From Bacteroidales bacterium UBA4912 (GTDB lineage Bacteria; Bacteroidota; Bacteroidia; Bacteroidales; Dysgonomonadaceae), in contig DHCC01000016.1 of the NCBI GenBank assembly GCA_002398875.1, positions 1 to 7,949 on the forward strand: a stretch of 7,949 nt of DNA, in the 5' to 3' direction. Below the pieces are notes generated by a model. It was not told where the DNA came from. It worked only from the letters and a program-made list of their open reading frames with translations, and did no database searches. Shown one piece after another: positions 6,577 through 7,949 of this stretch. Positions within the stretch are counted from its first letter, which is position 1; the number at the start of each line of letters is the position of its first letter. The translations under genes were made by a program, and so were the position numbers.

Positions 6577-7746
6577 TTAGTAATTAAAACCGAAGGTCCA
6601 TAGTGGTATACTGTTCATATATCCGAACTCGATGTCGTCTTTTACCAGATAGGCGTTTGAAACACCTTTGATCTGTTGTTGGTTTTTATTCTTTCCCCCA
6701 ACTTCAAAGGTGTAGTCGTCTATCATAAAGTCGGCAGATGGTGATGATGTTACATTGTGTTTTACATTCATCTGAGAAAGGAAAAAGGTTTCGCGTAGAT
6801 TCCCTTTATCTGGTTTGCCTTCTGCTAATGCATTAATTAGATTAGTATTTGATAAGTACACTTTTTCAACTTTGCCTAATTCCCTAATTCCTCCTGTGTG
6901 ATTTCTCAACTGTATTATCATTCCTGCTTTTTCGAGATAGAACATAAAGTCGTTGACCTGATTGCGATGCACACCTATCATTTCTCCTATTTTAGTGAAG
7001 TTGGGTTTAAATGGAGAACTTTGTGCTATAATATATAGAAGTTGCTTCAGTTTTTTAGAAGTAGAAATATTCATATTTGCATAAATGGGAATGTCATTTT
7101 CCAATGTTTGATTAACTACATTGCGAAGTCGCTGTTCGTACTCATCTTCTTTGAAAAAAGGATAATATCCATACTGTAGGTATTGTTCGAAAAGTGGCAG
7201 GGGGCGAGAAATACCGGAAATTTCTACTTTATTGGTGATAATCTCGTTCAGTGTTTTAGATGTAAATTCTTTTTCGAGTGACATATTTAAGTATTCTCTG
7301 AATGAGAGACCGGGCATATTATATAGTATTGCCCTTCTGCTCAGATCTGCACTGCCTTTAAACAGCTCCAGAACTGAAGAGCCGGTAAATATTATCTGCA
7401 GATCCGGGAAATGATCATACATCATTTTTATTTCTTTTGACCAGTCGCTATATTTATGAATTTCGTCGATATAAAAATGTTTACCCCCGTTTTTATAAAA
7501 TTCAGCAGCAGTATGATAAAGGCGGTGTTCACTAAAGTAAAGATCATCTGCAAATACAAATAGAGTGTTTTGCAGATCATTGTAACGCTTGATGTGCTGT
7601 AATAGAAGAGTGGTTTTACCGACTCCGCGTGCTCCCATGATTGCAATGAGACGGTTTTTCCAATTGATTTCACTGTGGAGAAAACGAAAAAACGTAGTAT
7701 CCGTGTTTTCTATCAGGATTCTGTATGTTTCTACTAATGATTCCAT
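6577..7746 (-). CDS. AAA-family ATPase with C-terminal DUF4143-type domain
   Basis: 389 residues starting at MESLVETYR. The AAA module has a Walker A GARGVGKTT (38-46), a Walker B FYIDEIH (91-97), a sensor-1-like IIFTGSS (118-124) and a likely arginine finger in LSRR (135-138). LSFREYL (147-153) is the typical family follow-on. A winged-helix-like segment lies at about 249-281 (TKIGEMIGVHRNQVNDFMFYLEKAGMI). The C-terminus has a PD-(D/E)xK nuclease-like fold signature, SADFMIDDYTFEVGGKNK (D339, E348, K352). These ATPases are very common in Bacteroidota, often as accessory genes, and their function is unknown. I use the ATG at 7746 rather than an in-frame ATG 45 codons upstream. The longer form would overlap the preceding gene and span a terminator-like repeat and a perfect -7 box, and family homology begins near MESL. 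Soluble; cytoplasmic. Confidence 0.9.
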   Translation of the reverse strand: MESLVETYRILIENTDTTFFRFLHSEINWKNRLIAIMGARGVGKTTLLLQHIKRYNDLQNTLFVFADDLYFSEHRLYHTAAEFYKNGGKHFYIDEIHKYSDWSKEIKMMYDHFPDLQIIFTGSSVLELFKGSADLSRRAILYNMPGLSFREYLNMSLEKEFTSKTLNEIITNKVEISGISRPLPLFEQYLQYGYYPFFKEDEYEQRLRNVVNQTLENDIPIYANMNISTSKKLKQLLYIIAQSSPFKPNFTKIGEMIGVHRNQVNDFMFYLEKAGMIIQLRNHTGGIRELGKVEKVYLSNTNLINALAEGKPDKGNLRETFFLSQMNVKHNVTSSPSADFMIDDYTFEVGGKNKNQQQIKGVSNAYLVKDDIEFGYMNSIPLWTFGFNY

Positions 7747-7765
7747 ATTTGCTGATTTAATTATG

Positions 7766-7773
7766 CAAATATA
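7766..7773 (-). promoter_or_regulatory. Bacteroides-type -7 promoter box for the ATPase gene
   Basis: On the minus strand TATATTTG matches the Bacteroides primary-sigma -7 consensus TAnnTTTG at every fixed base. It ends 19 bp before the ATG at 7746, so transcription would start roughly a dozen bases before the start codon. The -33 element is poor (only ATTTTA-like sequence around 7789-7794). It supports 7746 as the start and an independent transcription unit. Confidence 0.6.
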
Positions 7774-7790
7774 TGTATTAACGCTGAATA

Positions 7791-7835
7791 AAATGTGCAT
7801 TATTAGCAAAAAGTGCACATTTAAAAGTGCACTTT
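7791..7835 (-). repeat. Cluster of three GTGCAC-type inverted repeats, terminator-like
   Basis: Three related motifs occur: AAATGTGCA (7791-7799), AAGTGCACATTT (7811-7822) and the perfect 12-bp palindrome AAAGTGCACTTT (7824-7835). Read on the minus strand just after the stop at 7844, AAAGTGCAC (7835-7827) can pair with GTGCACTTT (7818-7810) around an 8-nt loop, followed by two more T. That fits a weak intrinsic terminator of the permease-like gene. The third copy, which is also the inverse complement of 7814-7822, is not explained by a terminator. It lies next to the ATPase promoter, so an operator role is an alternative. Confidence 0.6.
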
Positions 7836-7843
7836 GTCTGATT

Positions 7844-7949
7844 TCATTTGAAGAACAGACTTGCAAGAAGGGTGAAACCAAGACCGCAGAATGCTATGAT
7901 TGTTTCCATAACTGTCCAGCTTTGCAGTGTCTGTTTTTCATTCATCCCC
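7844..7949 (-). CDS. C-terminal end of a probable GntP-family permease (partial)
   Basis: The minus strand is open from the window edge to a TGA at 7844-7846, giving GMNEKQTLQSWTVMETIIAF followed by a hydrophobic stretch ending LFFK. One soluble turn followed by one final membrane helix (about IIAFCGLGFTLLASLFF) and a basic residue is the end of a polytopic transporter. The KQTLxSWTVMETI segment before the last helix resembles the C-terminus of gluconate/GntP-type proton symporters, which is my best assignment from memory. Only 34 residues are visible, so other permease families remain possible. If right, the full protein would be about 440 residues in the inner membrane, taking up gluconate-like sugar acids. 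It is not fused to the ATPase gene downstream; 97 bp with a terminator-like repeat separates them. Confidence 0.55.
   Translation of the reverse strand, partial: GMNEKQTLQSWTVMETIIAFCGLGFTLLASLFFK

Noticed and set aside
7747..7881. Possible 45-residue N-terminal extension of the ATPase (ATG at 7881)
   Set aside because: It would overlap the end of the permease-like gene by 38 bp, cross the GTGCAC repeats and the perfect -7 box, and code for a sequence unlike the family N-terminus. The start at 7746 explains all of these.
7844..7945. Stand-alone 33-residue membrane small protein (MNEKQTLQS...) starting at 7945
   Set aside because: The frame stays open to the window edge and the sequence looks like the last helix of a large transporter, so a C-terminal fragment is the simpler reading.
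1..7949. Insertion sequences, CRISPR arrays, tRNA/rRNA genes, toxin-antitoxin or defence clusters
   Set aside because: I found no transposase, long terminal inverted repeats, spaced direct-repeat arrays or RNA-gene sequence. The lone AAA/DUF4143 ATPase has no partner gene that would make a defence system.

Overview
The window looks like chromosomal DNA from a gut-type Bacteroidota bacterium (Bacteroides/Parabacteroides-like). The base composition is AT-rich. It carries a canonical SusC/SusD outer-membrane nutrient-uptake pair, one perfect TAnnTTTG promoter box, and almost no strong Shine-Dalgarno sites.

Layout. Positions 1-54 appear to hold the last codons of an upstream plus-strand gene, followed by a strong intrinsic terminator (99-136). 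A gene-free, very AT-rich leader (137-483) with a palindrome and a hairpin precedes the susC-like gene (501-3560, +) and the susD-like gene (3585-5180, +), which are 24 bp apart and clearly form one operon. A hairpin with T-runs on both sides (5207-5238) separates this operon from the convergent minus-strand genes: an MFS exporter of the macrolide-efflux/DHA3 type (5248-6462, -) and a DUF4143-type AAA ATPase (6577-7746, -). At the right edge is the 3' end of another minus-strand gene, probably a GntP-family gluconate-type permease (7844-7949, -). Between it and the ATPase lies a cluster of GTGCAC repeats, terminator-like on the minus strand, followed by the ATPase promoter.

How the genes work together. 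The SusC homologue is a TonB-dependent outer-membrane channel and the SusD homologue its surface lipoprotein lid. Together they bind and import an oligomeric nutrient, usually a glycan or peptide. No hydrolase, sensor, sigma or anti-sigma gene is visible beside them, so the substrate cannot be deduced. The minus-strand genes are separate transcription units with no evident functional link to the pair.

The most notable observation is at the start of susC. The family-typical N-terminus (MKKKLTMFLTLFF...) is encoded from an ATG at 484, but the A-tract after it has 8 A where 9 are needed. The lysine-rich start is therefore out of frame with the rest of the gene. This could be a sequencing indel, a real mutation, or a slippage/phase-variation switch on the receptor. 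Otherwise the window is ordinary, and I see no convincing undescribed multi-gene system in it.
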